DNA of 64,000 nucleotides from Enterobacter sichuanensis. Lineage in GTDB: Bacteria; Pseudomonadota; Gammaproteobacteria; Enterobacterales; Enterobacteriaceae. Below are positions 33,343 through 44,696 of the stretch, one piece after another. The notes under the pieces were generated by a model. It did no database searches, was not told the origin of the DNA, and saw nothing but the letters and a program-made list of their open reading frames with translations. Both the position numbers and the translations under genes were made by a program. Position 1 is the first letter of the stretch; each line of letters opens with the position of its first letter. The stretch lies in the NCBI RefSeq assembly GCF_002939185.1, contig NZ_POVL01000001.1, positions 62,001 through 126,000 on the forward strand, given 5' to 3'.

Positions 33343-33603
33343 TTAGCCCCGCTTCGCATTGATAAAACCGCCATAACGCTTACGGAAGCGCGCTGCGCTG
33401 CCATCCGTGGAGAACGTTTTCTGCTTGCCGGTATAAAACGGGTGCGATTTTGACGAGACATCAAGGGTGATGTACGGATACGTTTCACCGTCGAGCTCAA
33501 TTTCGCGGTCGGTGCTAATGGTTGAGCCAATTTTAAAATATTCATTGGCGCTGGTGTCGTGGAAGACCACGGTGCGATAAGTGGGATGGATATCTGGTTT
33601 CAT
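33343..33603 (-). CDS. rpmE2: Alternative 50S ribosomal protein L31 type B (YkgM)
   Basis: 86 aa. [20 protein letters not shown] and [15 protein letters not shown] are typical of type-B L31, which lacks the zinc-binding Cys of L31A and so frees zinc when it replaces it. Start at ATG 33603 (six bases after AGAGG); the adjoining ATG 33606 is only three bases from it. A Zur-type palindrome lies 16 bp upstream. Operon rpmE2-rpmJ2. Confidence 0.96.
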   Translation of the reverse strand: MKPDIHPTYRTVVFHDTSANEYFKIGSTISTDREIELDGETYPYITLDVSSKSHPFYTGKQKTFSTDGSAARFRKRYGGFINAKRG

Positions 33604-33618
33604 CATAAACCTCTTATG

Positions 33619-33639
33619 TTTTGTTATAACATAACAAAA
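33619..33639. promoter_or_regulatory. Candidate Zur box of rpmE2-rpmJ2
   Basis: Arms TTTTGTTAT (33619-33627) and ATAACAAAA (33631-33639) form a perfect dyad around AAC, with the TGTTAT..ATAACA core of enterobacterial Zur sites, just ahead of a known Zur-regulated operon. Confidence 0.8.
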
Positions 33640-33825
33640 TAATATCCGGGCCAGGCTATAAAAACAACCCCCCTCAATCAGGGTGATATTTTCGGGTTTC
33701 CCTGAGATAAAATGAAAACCATGCCACCCACGTGCTATAACTATATCATTTCGCGGTAAAAAACTTTCTCTTCAGGCAGGGAACTCAGTGCTCAGGAGCG
33801 GGCATACGAGGAAGGAAACGACAGC

Positions 33826-35391
33826 ATGAAAACCCGACATCTGGTCAGTCTGGTGACCGGCATACTTATCTTTTCTGTGCTGGTCCCCATTTGCCTGAGC
33901 ATCTGGCTGGCTCATCGCCAGGCGGAAGATAAATTTGTCGATGCCCTGGATAACTATGCCTCACGCGTGCTGATACGCACCGACAGGGTCGTGGATCAGG
34001 CGAAAGAAGCGCTCGATCACCTGCAGGCCTTTGAGGGCGTGCCGTGTAGCCCTTTGCATTTGAGGGAGATGCGACGGGTCGCTTTCTCGTGGCGATATAT
34101 CCAGGAAGTGATTTATATCGACAGCCTCAAACCGCTCTGCTCCTCCCTGGAGCAAACCAGTCATGCGTCCCCTTTCCCGCCGCCAATGCGCATTACCGAA
34201 GATGGTTACAGCGCATGGCTGACCACCCAAAACGATCTTGGGTTTAATCACTATATGGCTGTGCTGGGTAAAGGGCATTATCTGGTCATGGTCGATCCGG
34301 CTTCGCTGGTGGATGTGATCCCTTTCGGTGAGATAGCGATTGATGCCGCCCTGGTCGGAAGTGCAACACGCCGCATCTTCGCCAGCAGCAATACGCTCGA
34401 TCCGCACATCCGGGACATGATTAAGGATCAGGAGATGACCAGCGTACAGTACGACGGTTCGATGTATGTGATGAAGCCCGTCCCCGAACTGGGGTTTACC
34501 GTTGTCGCATGGGCGACGCTCAAACCGCTGGCTGAAACCTGGCACCGGCAGCTGCTGTTCTGGCTGCCCTTCGGCATCCTGATAAGCCTGCTTGCCGCGC
34601 TTTTTGTCCTGCGGATACTGCGTCGCATCCAGTCCCCGCGCAATCGCCTGCTTGACGCCATTAACAGCCGCGATTTTGTGGTTCACTATCAGCCCATCGT
34701 GGCGCTGTGTAGCGGGAAAATTGTTGGCGCAGAAGCGCTGACACGCTGGCCCCAGCCAGATGGAAGCAGTCTTTCTCCTGATATCTTTGTGCCGCTGGCC
34801 GAGCAAACGGGGCTCATTTCGCAGCTGACGCAGTTGGTTATCGAAAAAGTATTTGAAGACATGGGCCACTGGCTGCATCTGCACGGCGACCAGCACATCT
34901 CCATTAACCTCGCCCCCGCCGATTTGACCTCCGGCACGCTGCCACCGCTGCTGAGCCACTTACTGAATAAGTGGCAAGTCCATCCCGGCCAGATCGCCCT
35001 TGGGTTAACCGAGCGTGGCTTTGCCGATCCTCAAATTAGCGCGCCGGCTATCGCCGCATTCCGCCGGGCGGGCCATCCTGTCTATATTGATGATTTTGGA
35101 ACGGGCTATTCCAGCCTGAGCTATCTGCAGGACCTTGATGTCGACACGCTCAAGATTGATAAATCATTCGTGGATGCGCTGGAGTATAAAAACGTGACGC
35201 CGCACATTATTGAAATGGCGAAATCGCTGAAGCTGGCGATGGTCGCGGAGGGAGTCGAAACCGCAGGGCAACTCGCCTGGCTGCACCGACACGGCGTGCA
35301 ATATGGGCAGGGGTGGTACTACAGCAAAGCGCTGCCCAAAACGGAATTTATTCTCTGGGCAGAACACAACCTCGAAACGCACGCTACTTAA
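33826..35391 (+). CDS. pdeB: Membrane CSS-EAL c-di-GMP phosphodiesterase PdeB (YlaB) with an altered active site
   Basis: 521 aa (E. coli YlaB about 516). N-terminal membrane helix (about 8-28), periplasmic CSS-motif domain with two CS/CSS Cys ([13 protein letters not shown]), second helix (about 243-263), cytosolic EAL domain. EAL residues seen: GAEALTRW, the Asn of [38 protein letters not shown]. However the metal-binding Glu of the ExTE motif is Gly: ALGLTERGF, where E. coli has ALELTEREF (GGG at 35002-35004 in place of GAG). Hydrolysis of c-di-GMP may therefore be lost. The stop overlaps the convergent rcnR by eight bases. Confidence 0.93.
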   Translation: MKTRHLVSLVTGILIFSVLVPICLSIWLAHRQAEDKFVDALDNYASRVLIRTDRVVDQAKEALDHLQAFEGVPCSPLHLREMRRVAFSWRYIQEVIYIDSLKPLCSSLEQTSHASPFPPPMRITEDGYSAWLTTQNDLGFNHYMAVLGKGHYLVMVDPASLVDVIPFGEIAIDAALVGSATRRIFASSNTLDPHIRDMIKDQEMTSVQYDGSMYVMKPVPELGFTVVAWATLKPLAETWHRQLLFWLPFGILISLLAALFVLRILRRIQSPRNRLLDAINSRDFVVHYQPIVALCSGKIVGAEALTRWPQPDGSSLSPDIFVPLAEQTGLISQLTQLVIEKVFEDMGHWLHLHGDQHISINLAPADLTSGTLPPLLSHLLNKWQVHPGQIALGLTERGFADPQISAPAIAAFRRAGHPVYIDDFGTGYSSLSYLQDLDVDTLKIDKSFVDALEYKNVTPHIIEMAKSLKLAMVAEGVETAGQLAWLHRHGVQYGQGWYYSKALPKTEFILWAEHNLETHAT

Positions 35392-35656
35392 GATAAGATT
35401 TGATCACCTGCAACACCACGCCAAGATCGGCTTCACGCTGCGCTTCTTCGGGCTCTTTCACCACGTGATCGGTTAAATGCCCTTCGATCACCTGCATCAT
35501 CATGCCGTTAACCGCGCCACGGATCGCCGCCAGTTGCTGTAGCACCTCGGCGCATTCGTGATCGCTGTTCAGCATTTTCTCCAGAGCGTTACTCTGCCCC
35601 TGAATTTTCTTCAGGCGGGTCAATAACATTTTCTTGTCGCGAACGGTATGTGACAT
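35384..35656 (-). CDS. rcnR: Ni(II)/Co(II)-responsive repressor RcnR
   Basis: 90 aa, the same as E. coli. CsoR/RcnR-family four-helix repressor that leaves DNA when it binds Ni or Co. The ligand set His3, Cys35, His60, His64 is complete ([23 protein letters not shown]). ATG 35656 matches the E. coli start; an in-frame ATG at 35683 is less likely. Divergent from rcnA with three operator-like sites between. Confidence 0.96.
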   Translation of the reverse strand: MSHTVRDKKMLLTRLKKIQGQSNALEKMLNSDHECAEVLQQLAAIRGAVNGMMMQVIEGHLTDHVVKEPEEAQREADLGVVLQVIKSYLK

Positions 35657-35701
35657 CGGGCGATCCCTTCTCTTCTTTGGCATTCAAAGCATATCACGCT
35701 C

Positions 35702-35758
35702 TACTCCCCCTGAGTATTTTTTTACTGGGGGGTAGTATTAATCTACTGGGGGGGAGTA
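35702..35758. promoter_or_regulatory. RcnR operators (three copies)
   Basis: The RcnR site is TACT, a G tract and AGTA. Here: TACTGGGGGGTAGTA (35723-35737), TACTGGGGGGGAGTA (35744-35758) and, inverted, TACTCCCCCTGAGTA (35702-35716). The first two are close to consensus; the third has a broken G tract. Confidence 0.88.
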
Positions 35759-35792
35759 CTATCTGAGCACGCTTTCCACTCCGGAATTTCCC

Positions 35793-36644
35793 ATGAACGA
35801 TTTTGCTTCACTTCTGCAGCAGGGCAATGCCTGGCTGTTTGTTCCCAGCGCTATTCTGCTCGGCGCGCTACACGGCCTGGAGCCGGGCCACTCAAAAACG
35901 ATGATGGCGGCCTTTATTGTGGCCATCCGCGGCACGCTGAAGCAGGCGGTGCTGCTCGGTCTGGCAGCCACACTTTCCCATACGGCGGTAGTCTGGGTTA
36001 TTGCCATGGCAGGATTATGGTTTGGTCGGGGCTGGGATGCGCATACTTCAGAGCCCTGGTTCCAGCTGATATCGGGAGTCTTGATCGTCCTGATCGCCCT
36101 GTGGATGGCGTGGCGGACCTGGAAAGAGGGCCAGCCGCACGATCATCATCATCACCACCATCATCACGACCACGACCATGACCATGACCATGACCATGAC
36201 CATGACCATGACCATGTCCACCAGCATGATCACCACCACGAACATCCGCTGGTTGATGACGAGTGGCAGGACGCTCACCAGCGCGCCCACGCGCAGGATA
36301 TTAACCGGCGCTTCAGCGGCCAAAACGTCACCACCGGACAGATCGTGGTGTTTGGCCTGACCGGCGGGCTCATCCCCTGCCCGGCATCCATCACCGTTCT
36401 TCTCATCTGCCTGCAGCTCAAGCATTTTGCCCTTGGCGCGACGCTGGTCTTCAGCTTCAGTATTGGTCTGGCGATCACCCTGGTCGCTTCCGGCGCGATT
36501 GCCGCCTTAAGCCTCAAACATGCGACAAAACGCTGGCCCGGGTTTAGCGAACTTTCCCGAAAAGCGCCGTGGATCTCCGCTGCGCTGATTACTGTTGTAG
36601 GGATTTACATGAGCCTGCACGGCCTGAGCGGGATTCTGGGGTAA
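35793..36644 (+). CDS. rcnA: Nickel/cobalt efflux protein RcnA
   Basis: 283 aa. NicO-family inner-membrane exporter of Ni2+ and Co2+. Six hydrophobic segments; conserved LLGALHGLEPGHSKTM in the first helix region. Between helices 3 and 4 is a long cytosolic His/Asp loop (about 115-155), built at the DNA level from GACCAT repeats, thought to bind the metal. Second half has GLTGGLIPCPASITVLLICL, the second family motif. Controlled by RcnR from the divergent promoter. Confidence 0.96.
   Translation: MNDFASLLQQGNAWLFVPSAILLGALHGLEPGHSKTMMAAFIVAIRGTLKQAVLLGLAATLSHTAVVWVIAMAGLWFGRGWDAHTSEPWFQLISGVLIVLIALWMAWRTWKEGQPHDHHHHHHHHDHDHDHDHDHDHDHDHVHQHDHHHEHPLVDDEWQDAHQRAHAQDINRRFSGQNVTTGQIVVFGLTGGLIPCPASITVLLICLQLKHFALGATLVFSFSIGLAITLVASGAIAALSLKHATKRWPGFSELSRKAPWISAALITVVGIYMSLHGLSGILG
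36174..36215 (+). repeat. Seven tandem GACCAT units inside rcnA
   Basis: Seven perfect copies of the hexamer GACCAT (42 bp) encode alternating Asp-His. Slippage would add or remove Asp-His pairs without breaking the frame. Confidence 0.95.
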
Positions 36645-36646
36645 GC

Positions 36647-36671
36647 AGGCGGCCACGCCCTGTGGCCGCCT
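36647..36671. terminator. Hairpin between rcnA and lacZ stops
   Basis: AGGCGGCCAC (36647-36656), loop GCCCT, GTGGCCGCCT (36662-36671). Perfect 10 bp stem in the 35 bp convergent gap; no long U run on either side. It leaves no room for a lacY gene. Confidence 0.7.
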
Positions 36672-36679
36672 CTCACGGG

Positions 36680-39863
<3,184 letters not shown>

Positions 39864-39869
39864 AAAGTC

Positions 39870-40940
39870 TTACTTGCGGGCCAGCTGCTCCGCCAGTAGT
39901 GCCAGGCTTCTGAGCTGTTGCGCCAGCGTCTCGTGCTCCGCCTGCAGGGGGGTGTGGCGCGCGCTGGAGTGGCGGGTCACCAGCGTCACCGGCAGCTGAA
40001 CCTGCCAGCACGCTTCGTCCCCGGTGGGCGCCAGCAACCACTCCACGCTGCGTTCGCCTGCCTCGCGAAACGCCTGGCGAATGGTCGTCAACGGTGGGGA
40101 AAACCAGGCGCTGTCCGCCGTATCGTCGAACCCGACCACGGATATCTGACCCGGGATCGCGATCCCTTTTTCCGCGCAGGCGCGCATCACCCCGAGGGCC
40201 ATTTGATCGTTGGCCACCAGAATCGCATCCGGTAATGCCGGCGCAGATAACAGCAAATGCCCCTTCTCATATCCGCTGGCCGCGCTCCAGTCACCGCAGG
40301 CCACGGCGGCGGCGTCAAGACCCGCCCCTGCCAGCGTCGCTTTCCAGCCCGCCAGACGTGCCCGTGCGGAGACCGAACTTTCCGGCCCGCTCAGCAGGGC
40401 AATGCGCTGATGACCCAGCGAAAGCAGATGCTCAACGCCCAGACGTGCGCCCTCCACGGCATTAAAGATGAGACTATTGACCTGCGCTGAAGGGGATACA
40501 TCGAGAAACAGCACCGGGACAGGCGATGCCAGCGCCCTGAGCTGTTCGGCATGCGGATCGTCAAGCGGAACATTCACCAGCAGCGCTTCCACGCGCTGCG
40601 CCAGCAAGGCCTGAATCGCGGCCTGACACTGGTGCGGCTGTTCCACCATGGAAATGAGGACGCTCGCCCCCTGTTCTGCCGCCCGGGATTTCACTGCCGA
40701 GACAATTTGCGAAGGGGCGTGCAGGGCCAGATCGGTGGTGATGAGCCCCAGCGTGCGGGTGCGTTTACCCGCCAGCTGCTGTGCCCGAAGGTTAGGCACA
40801 TAGTGCAGCTCCGCCATCGCCTGCTGCACCTTTTCCCGGGTGCGGGCAGACACATGTTCCGCGTCGTTAATGACGCGGGAAACGGTCTGATAAGAAACCC
40901 CCGCAAGGAGGGCGACATCATAGAGTGTGATTGCTTTCAT
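39870..40940 (-). CDS. lacI: Lac repressor LacI
   Basis: 356 aa (E. coli 360). Helix-turn-helix TLYDVALLAGVSYQTVSRVI with the same recognition helix as E. coli (YQTVSRV), hinge NLRAQQLAGKRT, then the periplasmic-binding-like core (ALHAPSQIVSAVKSRA, ANDQMALGVMRA, SVVGFDDTADS) and a C-terminal Leu-rich tail for tetramers (LAQQLRSLALLAEQLARK). ATG 40940 by comparison with E. coli; in-frame upstream ATGs exist and no strong ribosome site separates them. Same strand as lacZ, 103 bp upstream. Confidence 0.95.
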   Translation of the reverse strand: MKAITLYDVALLAGVSYQTVSRVINDAEHVSARTREKVQQAMAELHYVPNLRAQQLAGKRTRTLGLITTDLALHAPSQIVSAVKSRAAEQGASVLISMVEQPHQCQAAIQALLAQRVEALLVNVPLDDPHAEQLRALASPVPVLFLDVSPSAQVNSLIFNAVEGARLGVEHLLSLGHQRIALLSGPESSVSARARLAGWKATLAGAGLDAAAVACGDWSAASGYEKGHLLLSAPALPDAILVANDQMALGVMRACAEKGIAIPGQISVVGFDDTADSAWFSPPLTTIRQAFREAGERSVEWLLAPTGDEACWQVQLPVTLVTRHSSARHTPLQAEHETLAQQLRSLALLAEQLARK

Positions 40941-40999
40941 ACATGCTGGCATCGCGTGTTTCGGGGGGCCTATTCTGGCACAGCGACGCCATGAAAACA

Positions 41000-41016
41000 T
41001 GTGAGCGCTTCGCAAA
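41000..41016. promoter_or_regulatory. Second lac operator, upstream of lacI
   Basis: TGTGAGCGCTTCGCAAA, identical to the site at the lacZ promoter but on the opposite strand, 60 bp upstream of lacI and abutting the yczE stop. Two sites about 1.2 kb apart would allow looping and autorepression (inference). Confidence 0.75.
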
Positions 41017-41628
41017 TTAAACAACCCGCTCCGGCTGGGGGATGTCCTCAATCCGCGGCTTCTGACGGAACCAGGGCAGACAGAGCTGGATAAGCGGGCC
41101 AATAGTCAGGGCATACAATACGGTTCCCACCCCAAACGTGCCGCCAAGCACGCAGCCAATCAGCAGGACAGACACCTCAATGGAGGTACGCACGCTGCGA
41201 ATAGACCATCCCATCCGGGCATGAATGCCGGTCATCAGGCCATCGCGCGGGCCCGGGCCGAAACCGGCTCCGATGTACATGCTGGTCGCAATCGCGTTCA
41301 TCACAATCCCGCCCACCAGCAGCGTGAGTCTAATGGGCAACGAACTCACCTCCGGGATGAATGCCATGCTGGCATCCGCCGCCAGACCAATACAAATCAC
41401 GTTACTGATTGTGCCGAGCCCCGGCATCTGACGCAGGGGGATCCACAGCAGCAGTACCGCGGCACCGGTTAAAATGATCACCATCCCGATACTCATCCCC
41501 AGCTGCATCCCTACCCCAAGGTGAAAAACATCCCAGGGATCGACCCCTAAATCGGAACGAATAAACATCGCGGTGGAAAGGCCATACAGCCCCAGACCGA
41601 CATACAGTTGTAGCAGACGACGTACCAT
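41017..41628 (-). CDS. YczE/YitT-family membrane protein
   Basis: 203 aa, about five hydrophobic segments: RRLLQLYVGLGLYGLSTAMF, the family-typical LGVDPWDVFHLGVG after the first helix, a repeat-like GAGFGPGPRDGLMTGIHARM in the second half. YczE-like proteins are polytopic inner-membrane proteins of unknown transport role, often paired divergently with a MocR regulator of the YczR group, as here (41715). GGAG lies nine bases ahead of ATG 41628. Confidence 0.85.
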   Translation of the reverse strand: MVRRLLQLYVGLGLYGLSTAMFIRSDLGVDPWDVFHLGVGMQLGMSIGMVIILTGAAVLLLWIPLRQMPGLGTISNVICIGLAADASMAFIPEVSSLPIRLTLLVGGIVMNAIATSMYIGAGFGPGPRDGLMTGIHARMGWSIRSVRTSIEVSVLLIGCVLGGTFGVGTVLYALTIGPLIQLCLPWFRQKPRIEDIPQPERVV

Positions 41629-41714
41629 TTTTCGCTTCTCCAGTGAACCAGGCTTTCATCCTGACCTAAAATGGCACTATGATTAATGTCCAGTTTTCAA
41701 ATAGTGGACTGCAT

Positions 41715-43136
41715 ATGTCATCACGCCGCTTCGGAAGCCAGTCTCTGATACGCCTGTTAGGCCACTGGCAGCAAACCTCTTCCCGCACGCCACTCTGGCG
41801 TCAGCTGGCCGATGCATTGCGTCTGTTAATCCTTGATGGCCGGCTGGCACTGAATACGCGGCTGCCGGGCGAGCGCGAACTGGCCTCTGCGCTGGACGTA
41901 AGCCGAACCACCATCAGCAGCGCCCTCGCCCATCTGCGTGAAGAAGGTTACCTCGAAAGCCGTCACGGCAGCGGGTCACGCGTGATCCTCCCGGATGCAC
42001 GCGCCGTTCCTACCCTCTCAGCGGCGAGTGCCGCACTGGATCTCTCCACCGCCGCCCTCAACGCCGGACCAGAGATCCACCAGGCGTATACCCATGCGCT
42101 CACGGCCATTACGCAGCACCTCTCGCTGACGGGCTACGACCAGCTTGGGCTGCCGGCACTGCGGGAAGCCATTGCTGCGCGCTATACCGCGCGAGGTCTT
42201 CCCACCCGTGCGGATGAAGTGATGGTGGTGAATGGCGCCGTCAGCGGCTTTGCGCTGGTGCTGCGGATGATGACCGGACCGGGGGATCGCGTCGTGGTTG
42301 ATCATCCCACCTATCCGCTGGCGATTGCCGCCATCCAGGGGGCGCAGTGTCGGCCCGTGGGGGTGTCGCTGCCGGAAACGGGCTGGGATACGGACGGCTT
42401 CGCGGCAACGCTTGCCCAGACAGCGCCGCGGCTGGCGTATCTGATGCCAGACTTTCATAACCCGACCGGGCGATGTATGGATAGCGCCACCCGTCAGGCC
42501 ATCACCGATATTGCCGCACAAACCCGTACGGCACTGGTAGTGGATGAGACGATGGTGGATCTCTGGTTTGATTCGCCTCCCCCACCGCCGCTGGCCGCCT
42601 TTAACCCGCAGGCCACCGTCATCACGCTGGGCTCTGCCGGAAAAAGTTTCTGGGGCGGGCTGCGTCTCGGCTGGATCCGCGCCTCCTCGCGCACTATCGC
42701 CATGCTTGCCCAGACGCGGGACACGCTGGATTTAGGATCGCCGCTGCTGGAGCAACTGGCAACGCTGTGGCTCATGAACAACAGCGAGACCTTTCTGCCC
42801 GCACGCCGGAAGATGCTGGCTGAGCGACGCGATCGCTGCGGTGACATTTTGCGTGAACATTTCCCGGAGTGGACATTTCATGAAGCGGAAGGCGGGCTTT
42901 CTTACTGGATAGAACTCCCGGGCATGCTGGCAACGCAGCTTGCTGCGCGAGCCGAGATTCTGGGGATCAACCTGGGGACCGGAACGCGATTTGGTTTATC
43001 GGGCGCGTTTGACCGCTACTTACGCATGCCCTTCTCGCTCGAACCGGCAGAACTTGAAAAGGCATTGCTGCGGATCAAACCGCTATGGCTTGCTCTGAAT
43101 AAAAACGTGCCACCGGTGAAACGCAGCGTCATTTAA
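41715..43136 (+). CDS. MocR-family PLP-dependent regulator, YczR-like
   Basis: 473 aa. GntR winged helix (about 25-95: LPGERELASALDVSRTTISS) plus aminotransferase-like domain. The expected PLP Lys is in TLGSAGKSFWGGLRLGW, with Asp in LVVDETMVDLWF. Divergent from the yczE-like gene with a short shared promoter, which suggests that it regulates that gene; effector unknown. Start at ATG 41715 fits YczR N-termini and has GGA six bases before; ATG 41679 in frame is possible. Followed by a bidirectional terminator. Confidence 0.87.
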   Translation: MSSRRFGSQSLIRLLGHWQQTSSRTPLWRQLADALRLLILDGRLALNTRLPGERELASALDVSRTTISSALAHLREEGYLESRHGSGSRVILPDARAVPTLSAASAALDLSTAALNAGPEIHQAYTHALTAITQHLSLTGYDQLGLPALREAIAARYTARGLPTRADEVMVVNGAVSGFALVLRMMTGPGDRVVVDHPTYPLAIAAIQGAQCRPVGVSLPETGWDTDGFAATLAQTAPRLAYLMPDFHNPTGRCMDSATRQAITDIAAQTRTALVVDETMVDLWFDSPPPPPLAAFNPQATVITLGSAGKSFWGGLRLGWIRASSRTIAMLAQTRDTLDLGSPLLEQLATLWLMNNSETFLPARRKMLAERRDRCGDILREHFPEWTFHEAEGGLSYWIELPGMLATQLAARAEILGINLGTGTRFGLSGAFDRYLRMPFSLEPAELEKALLRIKPLWLALNKNVPPVKRSVI

Positions 43137-43167
43137 TATTTAAAAGTTTGAAGCAGATCATAAAATA

Positions 43168-43204
43168 AAAACTGCTGACTGTAACAGATGCAGTCAGCAG
43201 TTTT
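43168..43204. terminator. Bidirectional terminator after the yczR-like gene
   Basis: AAAACTGCTGACTG (43168-43181) pairs with CAGTCAGCAGTTTT (43191-43204), nine-base loop. It serves the gene on the left and the minus-strand pair on the right. Confidence 0.92.
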
Positions 43205-43217
43205 CACCGTTCAGTCG

Positions 43218-43433
43218 TTAATGCTGAGCAGGAATAGGAAAACCTTTCAGTGAAATAACGAAGCTTTCACCGTCTTTCTTTATTTTTGCGCCCGTATCAC
43301 ACCAGTCAGACGCAATACGAAAGAACTCATCACTTCCGACATTCCAGCCAAGACGTACATGCTTCACGTAGCCTGAACGCAACAGATCGCAGGCCTCTTT
43401 GTAGTCACTGGCAGTTGACAGTTGTTGTTTCAT
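43218..43433 (-). CDS. Small hypothetical protein, partner of an RHH-like protein
   Basis: 71 aa, begins MKQQLSTASDYKEACDLLRS; mixed alpha/beta with a C-terminal strand region (KIKKDGESFVISLKGFPIP). I do not recognise the family. It overlaps the upstream RHH-like gene by four bases (ATGA), so the two are co-translated. The pairing of a small protein with a ribbon-helix-helix protein recalls toxin-antitoxin modules, but nothing in this protein shows a toxin motif. Confidence 0.65.
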   Translation of the reverse strand: MKQQLSTASDYKEACDLLRSGYVKHVRLGWNVGSDEFFRIASDWCDTGAKIKKDGESFVISLKGFPIPAQH

Positions 43434-43681
43434 TTTCTCTTCTTCAGCAGTTTACGTAGAGCTTTGATTTCTTTAGGAGTAAAAGGAGAAACACTCTCTT
43501 CTTCCGTATGCTGATTATCAATATCCTCTTCCGATACTCCCGCCTCTTCTACTGCTTCAAACGCCAGCAGCAGCAGTTTCTCTGTCGTCACGCTTAAATT
43601 CTCGTTATTGTGTTCCGCATAGTGGCGAAGCCTTTCTTTAAGCGCGTCATCGATCTTCACGTTTAATACTGCAGTAGCCAT
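43430..43681 (-). CDS. Ribbon-helix-helix-like small protein
   Basis: 83 aa. ATAVLNVKIDDALKERLRHY followed by SVTTEKLLLLAFEAVEEAG has the beta-strand/helix/turn/helix pattern of CopG/Arc DNA-binding proteins; the second half is acidic and ends in a basic tail KALRKLLKKRK. Start ATG 43681 has GGGAAG eight bases upstream; a GTG at 43690 is too close to that site. First gene of a two-gene operon; may repress itself. Sits between the core and the island remnant. Confidence 0.68.
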   Translation of the reverse strand: MATAVLNVKIDDALKERLRHYAEHNNENLSVTTEKLLLLAFEAVEEAGVSEEDIDNQHTEEESVSPFTPKEIKALRKLLKKRK

Positions 43682-44087
43682 GTTTGTCACTTCCCTTCGG
43701 AATAAGTACTTTATTTAATACACGAAGTTAACAATGTTATCCAGATATATATTTTTTTGAATTATGTTAGAAAAAAGACATCCGATTATAAAATGCCAGT
43801 CTATTATTACAGGTTTATGACAATAATATTTCAGCGAGATGAAATATATATTACATGCTATAAGCTTAGTCTTAATGGGGATTAACGTCTCAGAAAGAGA
43901 CAAAAATCAGGGGAAGAACGCCGGGAGCCACAAATGGGTGGGTCCCTGACGGCTAGCTATAACTCTTATTTTCAGTGACATAGGGTGCGGTCATGCGGGG
44001 AAAATAGCGTTACGGATTAGCTTAATGAGATTGCCGATGCGAAAGCATCGCCCGGCAATATTGAATTCAGGGGGAGAAATAAACCGA
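43682..44087. other. 406 bp AT-rich intergenic region with att-like sequence
   Basis: Holds the degraded att copy (43932-43955), a stem GTCTC/GAGAC followed by AAAAA near 43888-43907, and a nested hairpin with a GAAA tetraloop, ATTGCCG..CGGCAAT around GATGC/GCATC (44030-44059), downstream of the minus-strand SH3 gene. No gene seen. Confidence 0.6.
43932..43955. repeat. Degenerate attachment-site copy
   Basis: AAATGGGTGGG then TCCCTGACGGCTA, a diverged copy of the 3' end of ffs and of the repeats at 45880 and 57243. It shares with 45880 the left flank GGGAGC(C)AC. Reads as the outer end of an older insertion. Confidence 0.72.
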
Positions 44088-44696
44088 TCAGGATGCAGGG
44101 GGCGTTAACGGCTGAACGTCATTGCTATTCACCCAGCCATGCGTCGTTTTTCCGCTACGGGCGACAAACTCTACCTCTGCCCAGCCAGCCTGGGTTTGTA
44201 TTACCCCTACTACGTCTCCTTTAACGATCCAGGCTTTACGCCGGGTCGCGGCATCAGGCGTAGAGCTCAGATAAGCCCGCGGGCTGCTTACCTTCATCAG
44301 CGTTTGCCACTGTGTCTGCCGCGTCCTCTCCAGTTCCAGACCTGTCGCAATTTCAGGCATCAGCACATTCATACACCCAGCATGGTTTTGCCCATCAGGA
44401 ATGGCTAATGTGACACCCGCGGTATTCGCGGCAATATGGCCCGCGAGCACAGAGGAAGACCATGAAGTGATGGTGTCTGGCTGTTGCGCTGAAACATGGC
44501 CTGTCAGAAAGAAAGTGCAGGTACGTTTTACGCTGTCTTCAGCCGATTCAGAGTAATATCCGGTGATATTGCCCGTCGGTGAGACGGCGAGTAACAAACC
44601 TTCATATACGCCAGACTGTAGCGTCGTGGCATACGAAGAAAACGCCGCCATTAAGGCTGAAAAACCGCAAACTATGCGCATCATTTTAATTTTCAT
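44088..44696 (-). CDS. Exported SH3-domain protein, possible immunity protein
   Basis: 202 aa. Signal peptide MKIKMMRIVCGFSALMAAFS ending near SSYA. Middle part without a family I recognise, with three Cys after cleavage. C-terminal bacterial SH3-like domain (about 138-196: RAYLSSTPDAATRRKAW, VVGVIQTQAGWAEVEFV, THGWVNSNDV). The start overlaps the stop of the broken muramidase gene by four bases, so they were one operon. A periplasmic protein next to a cytosolic peptidoglycan hydrolase suggests protection against that hydrolase; this is inference. Confidence 0.75.
   Translation of the reverse strand: MKIKMMRIVCGFSALMAAFSSYATTLQSGVYEGLLLAVSPTGNITGYYSESAEDSVKRTCTFFLTGHVSAQQPDTITSWSSSVLAGHIAANTAGVTLAIPDGQNHAGCMNVLMPEIATGLELERTRQTQWQTLMKVSSPRAYLSSTPDAATRRKAWIVKGDVVGVIQTQAGWAEVEFVARSGKTTHGWVNSNDVQPLTPPAS

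Noticed and set aside
36130..36260. CRISPR-like array
   Set aside because: The repeats are a six-base coding microsatellite in rcnA without spacers. No CRISPR array or cas gene was found in the window.
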